Shown: positions 50,825-59,595 of the stretch, piece by piece | Numbering within the stretch: the stretch's first letter is position 1 | Layout of the letters: every line of letters starts with the position of its first letter | NCBI RefSeq assembly: GCF_900115775.1 | Contig: NZ_FOXS01000004.1 | Coordinates: 248,001-312,000 of the forward strand | Length of the DNA stretch: 64,000 nucleotides | DNA from: Hymenobacter arizonensis | GTDB taxonomy: Bacteria; Bacteroidota; Bacteroidia; Cytophagales; Hymenobacteraceae | Reading direction: 5' to 3' | The notes under the pieces: model-generated | What the model saw: the letters and a program-made list of their open reading frames with translations, nothing else | What the model was told of the DNA's origin: nothing | Databases searched by the model: none | Program-made: the position numbers and the translations under genes

Positions 50825-52057
50825 TTACGCGCCGAGCTTGGTTTTCAGGTTTTGGTCGAGGGCTTCCAGGAACTCCTCGGTGTAGAGGTAGTCGCGGCCG
50901 TGCTCCACCTTGTTGCCGTGGATGCAGACGGCGAGGTCCTTGGTCATTTTGCCGCTTTCCACGGTTTCGATGCACACGGCTTCCAGCGCGTGGCAGAAGT
51001 CAATCAGCGGCTGGTTGCCGTCGAGCTTGCCGCGGAACTCCAGGCCGCGCGTCCAGGCGAAGATGCTGGCGATGGGGTTGGTGCTGGTGGGCTTGCCCTT
51101 CTGGTGGTCGCGGTAGTGGCGCGTCACAGTGCCGTGGGCGGCTTCGGCTTCCATCACGGTGCCGTCGGGCGTCACCAGCGTGGAGGTCATCAAACCCAGC
51201 GAGCCGAAGCCCTGGGCCACAGTGTCGCTCTGCACGTCGCCGTCGTAGTTTTTGCAGGCCCACACAAAGTTGCCGTTCCACTTCAGCGCCGAGGCCACCA
51301 TGTCGTCAATCAGGCGGTGCTCGTAGGTGATGCCGGCGTCCTTGAATTTGGTGAGGTAGTCCTGCTCGTAAATCTCCTGGAAGATGTCCTTGAAGCGGCC
51401 ATCGTACTTTTTCAGGATGGTGTTTTTGGTGCTCAGGTACAGCGGCCAGCCTTTCATCAGGGCCTGGTTGAAGCAGGCGTGGGCAAAGCCGCGGATGCTC
51501 TCGTCGGTGTTGTACATGGCCAGGGCCACACCGTCGCTCTTGAAGTTGTACACCTCAAACGACTGCGCTTCGCCGCCGTCTTCGGGCTGGAAGCTGATGG
51601 TGAGCTTGCCCTTGCCCTTGGTCACGAAATCGGTGGCGCGGTACTGGTCGCCGAAGGCGTGGCGGCCGATGCAAATCGGAGCCGTCCAGTTGGGTACCAA
51701 GCGGGGCACGTTGCTCATCACAATAGGCTCGCGGAATACGGTGCCATCCAGGATGTTGCGGATGGTGCCGTTTGGCGACTTCCACATCTGCTTCAGGCCG
51801 AACTCCTGCACCCGCTCCTCGTCGGGCGTGATGGTGGCGCACTTGATGCCCACGCCGTACTGCTTGATGGCGTTGGCGGCGTCGATGGTCACCTGGTCGT
51901 TGGTTTCGTCGCGGTACTCAATGCCGAGGTCGTAGTATTTAATGTCGAGCTCCAGATACGGAGTGATGAGCTTGTCTTTGATAAACTTCCAAATGATGCG
52001 CGTCATTTCGTCGCCATCGAGTTCTACCACGGGGTTCGCTACGGGAATTTTGGTCAT
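50825..52057 (-). CDS. icd: NADP-dependent isocitrate dehydrogenase, eukaryote-like type
   Basis: 410 residues, the size of eukaryotic cytosolic IDH (about 410), not of E. coli Icd (416, different subfamily). It converts isocitrate to 2-oxoglutarate with NADPH formation in the TCA cycle. Motifs: VVELDGDEMTRIIWK near residue 10, KCATITPDEERVQEFGLKQMWKSPNGTIRN near 75-100, SNVPRLVPNWTAPICIGRHAFGDQY near 118-140, NYDGDVQSDTVAQGFGSLGLM near 275 and GTVTRHYRDHQKGKPTSTNPIASIFAWTRGL. It is monocistronic with its own terminator. Confidence 0.95.
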   Translation of the reverse strand: MTKIPVANPVVELDGDEMTRIIWKFIKDKLITPYLELDIKYYDLGIEYRDETNDQVTIDAANAIKQYGVGIKCATITPDEERVQEFGLKQMWKSPNGTIRNILDGTVFREPIVMSNVPRLVPNWTAPICIGRHAFGDQYRATDFVTKGKGKLTISFQPEDGGEAQSFEVYNFKSDGVALAMYNTDESIRGFAHACFNQALMKGWPLYLSTKNTILKKYDGRFKDIFQEIYEQDYLTKFKDAGITYEHRLIDDMVASALKWNGNFVWACKNYDGDVQSDTVAQGFGSLGLMTSTLVTPDGTVMEAEAAHGTVTRHYRDHQKGKPTSTNPIASIFAWTRGLEFRGKLDGNQPLIDFCHALEAVCIETVESGKMTKDLAVCIHGNKVEHGRDYLYTEEFLEALDQNLKTKLGA

Positions 52058-52600
52058 GTCGGAATATTATGGGAGTGGTTGTAACAGCGAAGTTGGCACC
52101 AGTAGGGGGAAATCCCAGCCGATACTTGTGCAATCGTTCCCGTTCCGTGGCGCAAACCCCGCAGCTTCGAAGTGGTCAGGCCTCGGTAATATGTAGTCCG
52201 CTGCTGCGCAACCAGCACGAGTTTAACGCAGTGCAACTCGTGCTGGCCACCCCGGGCCGCAGCAGAACAGAGTGCCTAAATGACTACAACACCAGCTTGC
52301 CGCTGGCGTGGCAGGGGAGGCCCAGCCTCCCCGCTATAGCCAGTCACGGGTTACGCTGCGCTAAACTCGCGCCAGTTGAGGAGTACATTTTGCTTGCTGC
52401 CCATATGTCGCTGCTGCTGCTACTCCCGCTGCCCGAACCCACGCTGTATTTGCTCCAGCACATTGCCTGGTTCGTAGCGCTCTGGTTGCGCCTGGCTATT
52501 TCCGGCCGCCTTTATTCACTGTTAGCTCATCTTTACGGCGCTACATTCGATGGTCGCGCGTGGTTTACCGTAAACCGCCTTTCCACGAATAAGCTGCTCC
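52058..52600. other. Long intergenic stretch
   Basis: About 540 bases between icd and the second TonB receptor. One open frame on the plus strand spans it (to 52617) but starts without a site and has no domain. A 70-codon ATG frame from 52405 with a hydrophobic start is not convincing. The stretch must contain both promoters; TACATTCG near 52539 is a possible −7 box for the receptor. Confidence 0.4.
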
Positions 52601-54835
52601 ATGAGCTCACCCCCTAGGCACCCTTTTTGGCACGTTAGCGCGCCGCTGGCCGCCCTCTTTTTGCTGCTGATGCCCGCCGGGGCGTGGGCCCAGGGCCTCA
52701 GCATTACCCTGCGCGATTCGCTGAGCCGAGCGCCCATCATCGGGGGCAGCATCAGCGTGCCGGGCACGGGCGTAGGCGCCGCTACCGACGTGAACGGGCA
52801 TGCCGTGCTGGCGCCCGCCCCCGCTGCCGGCACCCGCCTGCGCGTGGAGGCATTGGGCTACCATCCGCAGCTGGTGGCTGCTCCCGCCGCGGGACTGCCG
52901 CTGAGTGTGGTGTTGGCGCCCAGCGCCCAGGCCATCACCGACGAAGTGCTGGTGACGGCCACGCGCACCAACTCGCGCCTCGAAGACCTGCCTACCCGCG
53001 TGGAGGTGATAGGGGAGGAGGAGCTGGAGGAGGAAAACGGCATCAAGCCCGGCAACATTGCCTCGCTGCTCGGTGACCTGGCCGGCACCCAGATTCAGCC
53101 CACCTCGCCCACCACCGGCAACGCCGACCTGCGCATTCAGGGCCTGCCGGGGCGCTATTCCCAGATTTTGCGCGACGGCCTGCCGCTGCTCGGCGGCTAC
53201 TCCGGCTCGTTCGGCATCCTGCAGATTCCCCCGCTCGACCTGCGCCAGATTGAGCTTATCAAAGGCTCCAGCTCCACACTCTACGGGGGTGGGGCCATTG
53301 CCGGCCTGGTGAACCTAGTGAGCAAAACCCCGGTGCTGAACGACCCGCAGCTGACCTTCACAGCCAATCAATCGACCCTGCGCGAGAGCAACCTCAACGG
53401 CTTTGCCAGCGGCCGCAACCAGCGCGTGGGCTATACGCTTTTTGCCGGCGGGACCCGCCAGCAGGGCACCGACGTAGACGGCGACGGCTTTGTAGACGTG
53501 CCCCGGCTGCGCAACTTCACGGTGCATCCGCGCTTGTTTTATTACCCCAAAAACGGCCAATTGGCCCTCGCCTACACTGGCACCGTGGAAGACCGGGAGG
53601 GCGGCGACGCCCGCGTGGTGCAAGCCGAAGCCGGCCGCCCCACCGACCTGTTCTTCGTCACGAACCGCACCCAACGCCATTCCGCCGACCTCATCTACAC
53701 CCAGGACAGCGTGGCCGGTGGCGGGCTCACCGTGAAAGCCACCAGCAGCTGGTTTCGGCGCGGCGTGAGCACCAACACCGTGGCTTACGCGGCCCGGCAG
53801 CTGTCGTACTACTCCGAGGTGAGCTACCTGCACCGCTACGGTTCCCATACGCTGGTAGGAGGACTAAACGTACTCGGCGAGGACTTCCAGCCCCTCAACA
53901 CCGAGAGCCAAACCCGCCTGCAAAACGACTACACCTACTCCACGTTGGGCGGCTTCGTGCAAGACGACTGGCAGCTCACGCCCACCCTAAGCGTGCAGGG
54001 CGGCCTGCGCCTCGACCACCACAACCGCTACGGCAACTTCCTGCTGCCCCGCGCCGCCGTGCTCTACAAAGCCACCGCCGACCTAACCCTGCGCCTGAAT
54101 GGCGGCTACGGCTACCGCGTGCCGGTGCCCTACGTGAACGAACTCGACGAGCGGGAAATCCCCCGGGTGCTGCCCCTGCAAAGTCTCAACCCCATTGCCG
54201 AAGTTAGCCAGGGCCTCAATGGCGACGTGAACTACGTGCACCGCTACGCCTCGGGCCTCCGCCTGAACCTGAACCAGGGTTTCTTCTACACCCGCCTGCA
54301 AGACCCGCTCATTCTGCGCCTGGTGCGCGTGCCGCTCGGGCCAGCCGCCACCGGCCTGGCTCCGGCCTGGGCTAATGCTAATGCCCCCATTGTCAGCCAG
54401 GGGCTGGAAAGCTACGCCCGCCTGCGCTACGAGGGCACCGAGGTGTACCTTGGCTACCTCTACACCTCCGCCCGCCGCCGCTACGACACCGCCAACCCCA
54501 ACGTGCCCCTGGCCGCCCGCCACAAGCTGGCCACCGTGGCCACCCAGGAAATCGGCGAGCACCTGGCCCTGGGCATAGAGGCGAGCTACACTGGCCGTCA
54601 GTACCTCGAAGACGGCTCTTCGCGCCCCGGCTACCCCATTGTGGCTGCGCTGGTCCGCTACCACACCGGCCCCTGGACTTTTATTCTGAACGGCGAAAAC
54701 CTGTTCGACTACCGGCAGACCCGCCGCGAAGCCGTGGCCCTCGGCAACCCCTCCAACCCCACCTTCCCGGAGCTGTGGGCCCCAGTGGAAGGGCGCGTGT
54801 TGAACATGTCCGCGAACTGGAAGTGGAGGCACTAA
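52601..54835 (+). CDS. TonB-dependent receptor, siderophore/vitamin type
   Basis: 744 residues with a signal peptide (LAALFLLLMPAGAWAQ). Residues 32-115 are a carboxypeptidase-regulatory-like domain (ISVPGTGVGAATDVNG); the plug follows with VLVTATRTNSRLEDLPTRVEVI and LRIQGLPGRYSQILRDGLPLLGG; the barrel runs to LNMSANWKWRH at the C-terminus. The TonB-box-like ITDEVLVTATR is near residue 110. It resembles outer-membrane receptors for ferric siderophores, cobalamin or copper. No SusD or DUF4249 partner is nearby. Confidence 0.92.
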   Translation: MSSPPRHPFWHVSAPLAALFLLLMPAGAWAQGLSITLRDSLSRAPIIGGSISVPGTGVGAATDVNGHAVLAPAPAAGTRLRVEALGYHPQLVAAPAAGLPLSVVLAPSAQAITDEVLVTATRTNSRLEDLPTRVEVIGEEELEEENGIKPGNIASLLGDLAGTQIQPTSPTTGNADLRIQGLPGRYSQILRDGLPLLGGYSGSFGILQIPPLDLRQIELIKGSSSTLYGGGAIAGLVNLVSKTPVLNDPQLTFTANQSTLRESNLNGFASGRNQRVGYTLFAGGTRQQGTDVDGDGFVDVPRLRNFTVHPRLFYYPKNGQLALAYTGTVEDREGGDARVVQAEAGRPTDLFFVTNRTQRHSADLIYTQDSVAGGGLTVKATSSWFRRGVSTNTVAYAARQLSYYSEVSYLHRYGSHTLVGGLNVLGEDFQPLNTESQTRLQNDYTYSTLGGFVQDDWQLTPTLSVQGGLRLDHHNRYGNFLLPRAAVLYKATADLTLRLNGGYGYRVPVPYVNELDEREIPRVLPLQSLNPIAEVSQGLNGDVNYVHRYASGLRLNLNQGFFYTRLQDPLILRLVRVPLGPAATGLAPAWANANAPIVSQGLESYARLRYEGTEVYLGYLYTSARRRYDTANPNVPLAARHKLATVATQEIGEHLALGIEASYTGRQYLEDGSSRPGYPIVAALVRYHTGPWTFILNGENLFDYRQTRREAVALGNPSNPTFPELWAPVEGRVLNMSANWKWRH

Positions 54836-55055
54836 GGTGTTGCGTGCCCACAGTGAGGCTGCCCTCCGGTTTTCTAATGCAGCTGCGCTATTGTGTTACC
54901 CCAAAGCATCCGCCTTTGGCTAGAAACCTCCACCAGCGGAGTCCGCTACTAGCACCGCCTGAGCAGCAAAAGGCCTAACAGATACTGGCAGGGCTTATTA
55001 CTGCTTGGGCAGCGCTGGTAAGTTAGGCGCAAAGGGGGAATGGCCGGGTGGCCGT

Positions 55056-55175
55056 TTACTCTTTCTCCAGCACCGCCTTTCTCCTGCCCAACTCGCTGGA
55101 AATATTCTCCAGTTGGGTAAACGCTTTGCAACTACCCGCCACTGTTGGTACGCAGGTTACGGGTATAGGCGGCTT
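55056..55175 (-). pseudogene. Remnant of the 3' end of a DUF3686/AAA ATPase gene
   Basis: Reading leftward, the last 35 codons or so match the end of the ATPase gene that ends at 60964. Hand alignment of 120 bases gives about 80 % identity with a two-base deletion (near 55118) that breaks the frame. The encoded tail AVLEKE and TQLE-I-S-LG segment are shared with the intact gene, and the stop codon sits at the same place. The remnant runs up to the 3' end of the GT1 gene (stop 55174-55176). Confidence 0.75.
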
Positions 55176-56421
55176 ATAGTAGCTGATGAGCTCGATTAGC
55201 GGGGCTTTCAATTTTGATAACGGCCGTTTGCACGCCGTTTTCCTGTTTAAGCTGCTCGGCAATATTGCGGGCGTTGTCGTATAGCCGAGGGCTGTTGAGC
55301 AGCTCCTGCACGCGGCTGAAAAACACGGATTCGCTCATTTTGCTGAGTGGAACGGGTGCCACGGCCACGCCTTTGGCAAACGCCGCTCGGCCCCAGAACA
55401 ATTGGTCGCCGATGGGATACAGGATGGGGCACACGAAGCACGGCTTGCCGGCGCGCAGGCACTCGGCCGTGGTGCCAATGCCGCCGTGGTGCACAACGGC
55501 TTTCACTAACGGGAAAAGCTTCTCGTAGGGCGCCGCGTCGATGACCTTGATGGCGCTAACTCCGGCCAATCGGTCGGTGTGTTCGAGTCCCCAGCCTTTT
55601 ACCACCACTAGCCTGGTGCGGAAGCGCTTCGTCAGCTCGATAAGGGCGTTTTGCAGGTCGAACCGGCTTTGGAATGGCATGCTGCCGAATGTGACCAACA
55701 ACGGCGGCTCGCCCTGCTTGATGAAGTCCAGCAAGTCGGGCGCTAATTCCTCTTCGGCGGTGCCAAACCAAAAGCCGGTAAACGTGGCATTGGTGGGCAA
55801 GTCGGCGGGCTGGGGCAGCAGCAGCGGGCTGATGCCGTAGAGAAACGGGGTTTCGGGAGTGTGGTATTTTTTGGGAAGGCCGTGGCTTTCCCGAAACCGG
55901 CCAATGGGCTTGCGCAGCATTCGCACGCCCAGGCCGGTGAGGCGGTAGCTCCATTGGTTGAGAAAGGCAGGCACGGGCAGCCCGCTAAACGCCGGATTGG
56001 GAAAGGCGCGGGTGGGCTGCACGGCCGGCACCACCATGGCGCGAATCATTTTTTCAGGAAACTGGTCGGCAAAGCTGTCGGCCATGGTTTTCACGTGGTA
56101 CACCACCCGGTCGCTGGCTTGGGCCAGCTCATAAAACGTAGCTAAGGACTGCTGCACCAGCGGATATATCCACGTTTCGAGGTTGCGCTGAATGGCAAAC
56201 GGGTTGGCCTTCATTATCTTTTTGCCTTCCTCCGATGCCAGAATGGCTTGGTAGTCGGCCTCCACCGGCACAAAATCGAGGCCGTAGGAAGCCACCAGCG
56301 CCGCAAAGTTGCGGGCCGTGGCCAGCGTTACCTGGTGTCCGCGTTGTTTCAGGGCTTGCCCCAGCACGGCGTAGGGCTGCACGTCGCCCCGCGTGCCCAG
56401 GGTGAGGATGGCTATTCGCAT
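55174..56421 (-). CDS. GT1-family (UGT/MGT) glycosyltransferase
   Basis: 415 residues. The N-terminal domain opens with MRIAILTLGTRGDVQPYAVLGQALKQRGH, a hallmark of sterol and macrolide-type UGTs. The donor-binding region near residue 300 has VKAVVHHGGIGTTAECLRAGKPCFVCPILYPIGDQLFWGRA, with the HHGGxGTTxE and P-x-x-x-DQ segments of GT1 enzymes. It transfers a sugar from UDP or dTDP sugars to a small lipophilic acceptor. The last codons overlap the ATPase remnant, so the C-terminus may have been altered there. Monocistronic. Confidence 0.88.
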   Translation of the reverse strand: MRIAILTLGTRGDVQPYAVLGQALKQRGHQVTLATARNFAALVASYGLDFVPVEADYQAILASEEGKKIMKANPFAIQRNLETWIYPLVQQSLATFYELAQASDRVVYHVKTMADSFADQFPEKMIRAMVVPAVQPTRAFPNPAFSGLPVPAFLNQWSYRLTGLGVRMLRKPIGRFRESHGLPKKYHTPETPFLYGISPLLLPQPADLPTNATFTGFWFGTAEEELAPDLLDFIKQGEPPLLVTFGSMPFQSRFDLQNALIELTKRFRTRLVVVKGWGLEHTDRLAGVSAIKVIDAAPYEKLFPLVKAVVHHGGIGTTAECLRAGKPCFVCPILYPIGDQLFWGRAAFAKGVAVAPVPLSKMSESVFFSRVQELLNSPRLYDNARNIAEQLKQENGVQTAVIKIESPANRAHQLL

Positions 56422-56457
56422 GGTTGGATAGGTTACGAAGTCAGTAAGCCGCTCGGG

Positions 56458-56511
56458 CAGTAGCGCGAACTACAACCGAAAGTCAGCGAAGCTAAAGTTC
56501 GCGCTACTAGC
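56458..56511. repeat. Short inverted repeat, AGTAGCGCGAAC type
   Basis: AGTAGCGCGAACT and its complement enclose about 27 bases just upstream of the GT1 start. The arms share GTAGCGCGA with the longer elements at 21147 and 37146. Confidence 0.55.
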
Positions 56512-56827
56512 CACTGTCCGTGAAATGGCGTTGAAGGCCCGCAATATCTATAGGTGTCTCCGCACGCTAAAGCCACAAATGACTGGCTTATCCGGGGCTG
56601 CGTTAACTAATGCCCCAGCCATACACTGCCTAAGCCCCTGAAGAAACAAAAAGCCCCGCCAGTTTCTAAAAAGGCTTTTGTATGTTAGGCAAGTTTACGA
56701 AACTCATCGGCTAACGCAGTTTAGTAAACTTTGATTGGTAAACCATTTTGTTAAACTCATCCTGCATGGCAAGGGCATACAAACACTATGTTTTAAGCAT
56801 TTTCTAGGTGTTCACCGAAAGAAGCGT
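56512..56827. other. Intergenic stretch without a gene
   Basis: About 315 bases between the short inverted repeat and the end of the histidine kinase gene. A/T-rich for this window. AAAAAGCCCCGCC (56648-56660) looks like one arm of a terminator but has no convincing partner. Confidence 0.35.
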
Positions 56828-59218
56828 TTAAGTTGCCAGCTCGGGGATTGCTCCGTTCAAGGGCAAGGCCACGGTGATGGTAGAGCCCTCCCCGAGTTGG
56901 CTCTCCACCGTGAGGCGGCCGCCGTGGCCCTGGGCGATGATGTCGTGCGAAAGCGAGAGGCCCAGGCCCGTGCCCTCGCCCGTGGGCTTGGTGGTGAAAA
57001 AGGGCTGGAAGATTTTCGTCTGTATCTCGGCCGGCATGCCCGTGCCGTTGTCGGTCACGCGGATTTCAACGTGATTTCCCCGCCGCCGCGTGCTCACGCT
57101 GACCGTGGGCGCGTAGCCCGCATCGCTTGCTTGCTGGCGCTTTTGCACGGCATAAAAGGCGTTGCTGAAGAGGTTGAGCAGCACCCGGCCCAACTCCCCC
57201 GCCACGGCTTCCACCCGCGGCAAGCCGGCTGCGAAGTCCGTTTGCAGCGCGGCGTTGAAGGATTTGTCTTTGGCGCGCAGGCCCTGGTAGGCCAGGCGCA
57301 GGTACTCGTCGGCCAGGGCATTGAGGTCCGTCGGGGCCCGCTCGCCGGAGCTCGCCCGCGAGTGCTCCAGCATGCCGCGCACAATGCCCGCCGCCCGCTG
57401 CCCGTGCTGCGCAATCTTGCCCATGTTCTGCTCCAGGTCGTCGAGCAGCTCGGTTTCCAGCGCGGCGTCGGCCGCCGCGCCTTTGGCCCGTTCTTCGCGC
57501 ACTTCGCCCACCAGTTCGGCCGAGACTTCGGCGAAGTTGTTGACGAAGTTGAGCGGGTTTTGAATTTCGTGGGCGATGCCGGCCGTGAGCTCGCCCAGGC
57601 TGGCCATCTTCTCGCTGTGGATGAGCTGGGCCTGGGTGGCGCGCAGCGTGGTCAGGCTGGCGTCGAGCTGGTCGCGCTGGGTTTGCAAATCGTGCTTCTG
57701 GGCCGTGACGAGCCGCGTGAGGCGCTCGGAGCGCCGGAACGCGGCGTACAGCACGCCCGCCAGCACCAGCAGCAGCCCCACGCCGGCGCTCACCGACCAC
57801 AACACCCGGCCCTGGCGCTGGGCCTGGGCGGCGGCTTGCGTTTGCTGCTGGCGCAGGCCGGCAATGCGCGTGCTCTGGGCGCGGTCGGCCTGGGTGAGCT
57901 CGTATTGGGCCACGCGGGTGGCCGCCTGGGCGGTGGCGAGCGTGTCGGTCAAGCTCAGCGCGGCCAGGGCGTAGGGCGTGGCGCGGGCCGGCTGCCCGCC
58001 CCGCTCGTAGAAGCGGGCCAGCGCCTGTAGGTAGGCGAGGCGCATGGACTGCCGGTGTTCCTGCTGGGCCTGGCGGTAGGCGGCTTGCCAGGCGGCCTCG
58101 GCACGCGGGTCGTCGCCCGTGGCGGCGTAGTAGCGGGCCCAGGTCGCGTGCAGCTCGCAGGTCCCCCCGGCCGAGTGCAGGGGCAGGTGCAGCGAGTCGG
58201 CCAGGCGCTGGGCCCGCTGCAGCAAGGGCGGCACCGCGGCCGCCCGGTTTAGGGACAGCAGCACGGCGCTTTGCTGGACCAGCCCCAGGGCCTGGTCGGC
58301 GGCCGCGACCGTGTCGCGAGGCGTGCGAGGGCGCAGGGCCACGGCGGCGTAGCGTAAGGCCTCGGGGTAGCGCCCTTGCCGCTGGTAGACGCCGGCAATG
58401 CTGCGGTTAACGTATGCCCAGTTGACGGGGTTGGTACCCGGCCAGCGGACGGCTTGCTGCAGGTAAGGCAAGGCGCGGGCCCCGTTGCCCCACTCGGCAT
58501 ACGTCCCCCCAATGAGGCCAACTTCGTTGTAATACCAATAATGGGAATACGTGCGAAACAGCTCGGCGGCTCGCAGTTGGTGGCTGATGCCCTGGTTGTA
58601 GTCGCCCTGCGCGTTGTGGTAGGCGCCCAGGGCGCGGTAGCACATGGCCACGTTTTGCACGGGCCCGTGCTGCTGGTAATAGGCGAGCTGGCGCTGAAAA
58701 AATACCCGCCAGGCCTCCGGCTGCTGCAGCGCGCGGTAGCTCGTGGAAAGATAATTCAGCAGCAAGGGATGCGGCACGGGCCCCAGCGCATCGTAGTACT
58801 GCAGGGCCGCCCGCAGGGTGTCGAGCAACACCCGCTGGTCCGGCGACTTGGCGTTGGAAAACTTGTTGTAATAAGCGAGCTGGCGCAGCGGCACGCGCTC
58901 GGGATAGTGCAGTCGGTTGGCCAGCGCCAACGCTTCGGTCAGTAACGCCGCGTACTGCCGCGTGTCGTTGGCGTTTCGGGGGCTGGTGTCCAGCAGGTGC
59001 TGCAGGGTGTGCAGGCGCTGCGAGTCCACGCGTTGGCCGGCGAGCACGCGCTGCAGCGAATCGGCCGGGGCGTCCCAATAGCGGTGGTCGAAGCGGATGG
59101 CGCGCAGCCGGCGTTGGAACTGCGCCTTATCGGCCGGGTTGGGCTGGGCCCGCACCGTGGGGCTCAGCAGCCAGAGCAGGGCCACGCCACCGAACAGGCG
59201 GAGTCGAAAAGAGCGCAT
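56828..59218 (-). CDS. TPR-containing sensor histidine kinase
   Basis: 796 residues from ATG 59218. Signal peptide, then about 450 residues of TPR-like repeats (LQRVLAGQRVDSQRLHTLQHL to ATPYALAALSLTD), one membrane helix (VSAGVGLLLVLAGVLYAAF) and a cytoplasmic kinase. The H-box is SLGELTAGIAHEIQNPLNFVNNF with His near residue 550; N, G1, F and G2 boxes are NLFSNAFYAV, VTDNGTGMP, IFQPFFTT and GTGLGLSLS. The periplasmic TPR domain would sense a protein or peptide. No response regulator is next to it. Monocistronic with 375 bases upstream. Confidence 0.93.
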   Translation of the reverse strand: MRSFRLRLFGGVALLWLLSPTVRAQPNPADKAQFQRRLRAIRFDHRYWDAPADSLQRVLAGQRVDSQRLHTLQHLLDTSPRNANDTRQYAALLTEALALANRLHYPERVPLRQLAYYNKFSNAKSPDQRVLLDTLRAALQYYDALGPVPHPLLLNYLSTSYRALQQPEAWRVFFQRQLAYYQQHGPVQNVAMCYRALGAYHNAQGDYNQGISHQLRAAELFRTYSHYWYYNEVGLIGGTYAEWGNGARALPYLQQAVRWPGTNPVNWAYVNRSIAGVYQRQGRYPEALRYAAVALRPRTPRDTVAAADQALGLVQQSAVLLSLNRAAAVPPLLQRAQRLADSLHLPLHSAGGTCELHATWARYYAATGDDPRAEAAWQAAYRQAQQEHRQSMRLAYLQALARFYERGGQPARATPYALAALSLTDTLATAQAATRVAQYELTQADRAQSTRIAGLRQQQTQAAAQAQRQGRVLWSVSAGVGLLLVLAGVLYAAFRRSERLTRLVTAQKHDLQTQRDQLDASLTTLRATQAQLIHSEKMASLGELTAGIAHEIQNPLNFVNNFAEVSAELVGEVREERAKGAAADAALETELLDDLEQNMGKIAQHGQRAAGIVRGMLEHSRASSGERAPTDLNALADEYLRLAYQGLRAKDKSFNAALQTDFAAGLPRVEAVAGELGRVLLNLFSNAFYAVQKRQQASDAGYAPTVSVSTRRRGNHVEIRVTDNGTGMPAEIQTKIFQPFFTTKPTGEGTGLGLSLSHDIIAQGHGGRLTVESQLGEGSTITVALPLNGAIPELAT

Positions 59219-59595
59219 CGGTTGGAGGGGAAGGAGGTAAGCAAATCGTAAACACGGAGCCCCGACCGGGCGGGCTTTCCTCCGTGTGCGCGCCGCCGTG
59301 GCTCCGGCGGGCGGGGCCAGCGCCACCGGCTGACCAGGAGCGGAAAAGAGCACACAGGCCGCCGCGGGCGCCACTTCGCAGGCGCCTTCGTGGCGGGAAT
59401 CAATTCGAGCAGGGCATGCATGGCTCAGCGAGCGATGGCACGGCGGCCCTGGGTTTAGGCGGCGAACCAGCGTCGCCCGTACCCGAAGGCCTCCTGGCGT
59501 ACAAACTTACGGCGTACCGGTGAGAGGGAGAAGTTCAGAAAAAGGGTTCGAAGGTAAACGGGCTGTTGGTTATTTTTTGCTGCTACTAAAAAGGG
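59219..59595. other. Intergenic stretch
   Basis: About 375 bases between the histidine kinase start and the alpha/beta hydrolase stop. The reading frame upstream of the kinase start continues open but has no coding character. No repeat or clear promoter. Confidence 0.35.

Noticed and set aside
50852..52084. A 410-codon plus-strand frame
   Set aside because: Mirror of icd on the other strand, Val/Ala/His-rich, no domain.
52069..52617. A 182-codon frame between icd and the TonB receptor, including a 70-codon ATG frame from 52405
   Set aside because: No start signal for the long frame, no domain, codon pattern unlike the neighbours, and the short version overlaps the receptor start. I cannot exclude a small hydrophobic peptide.
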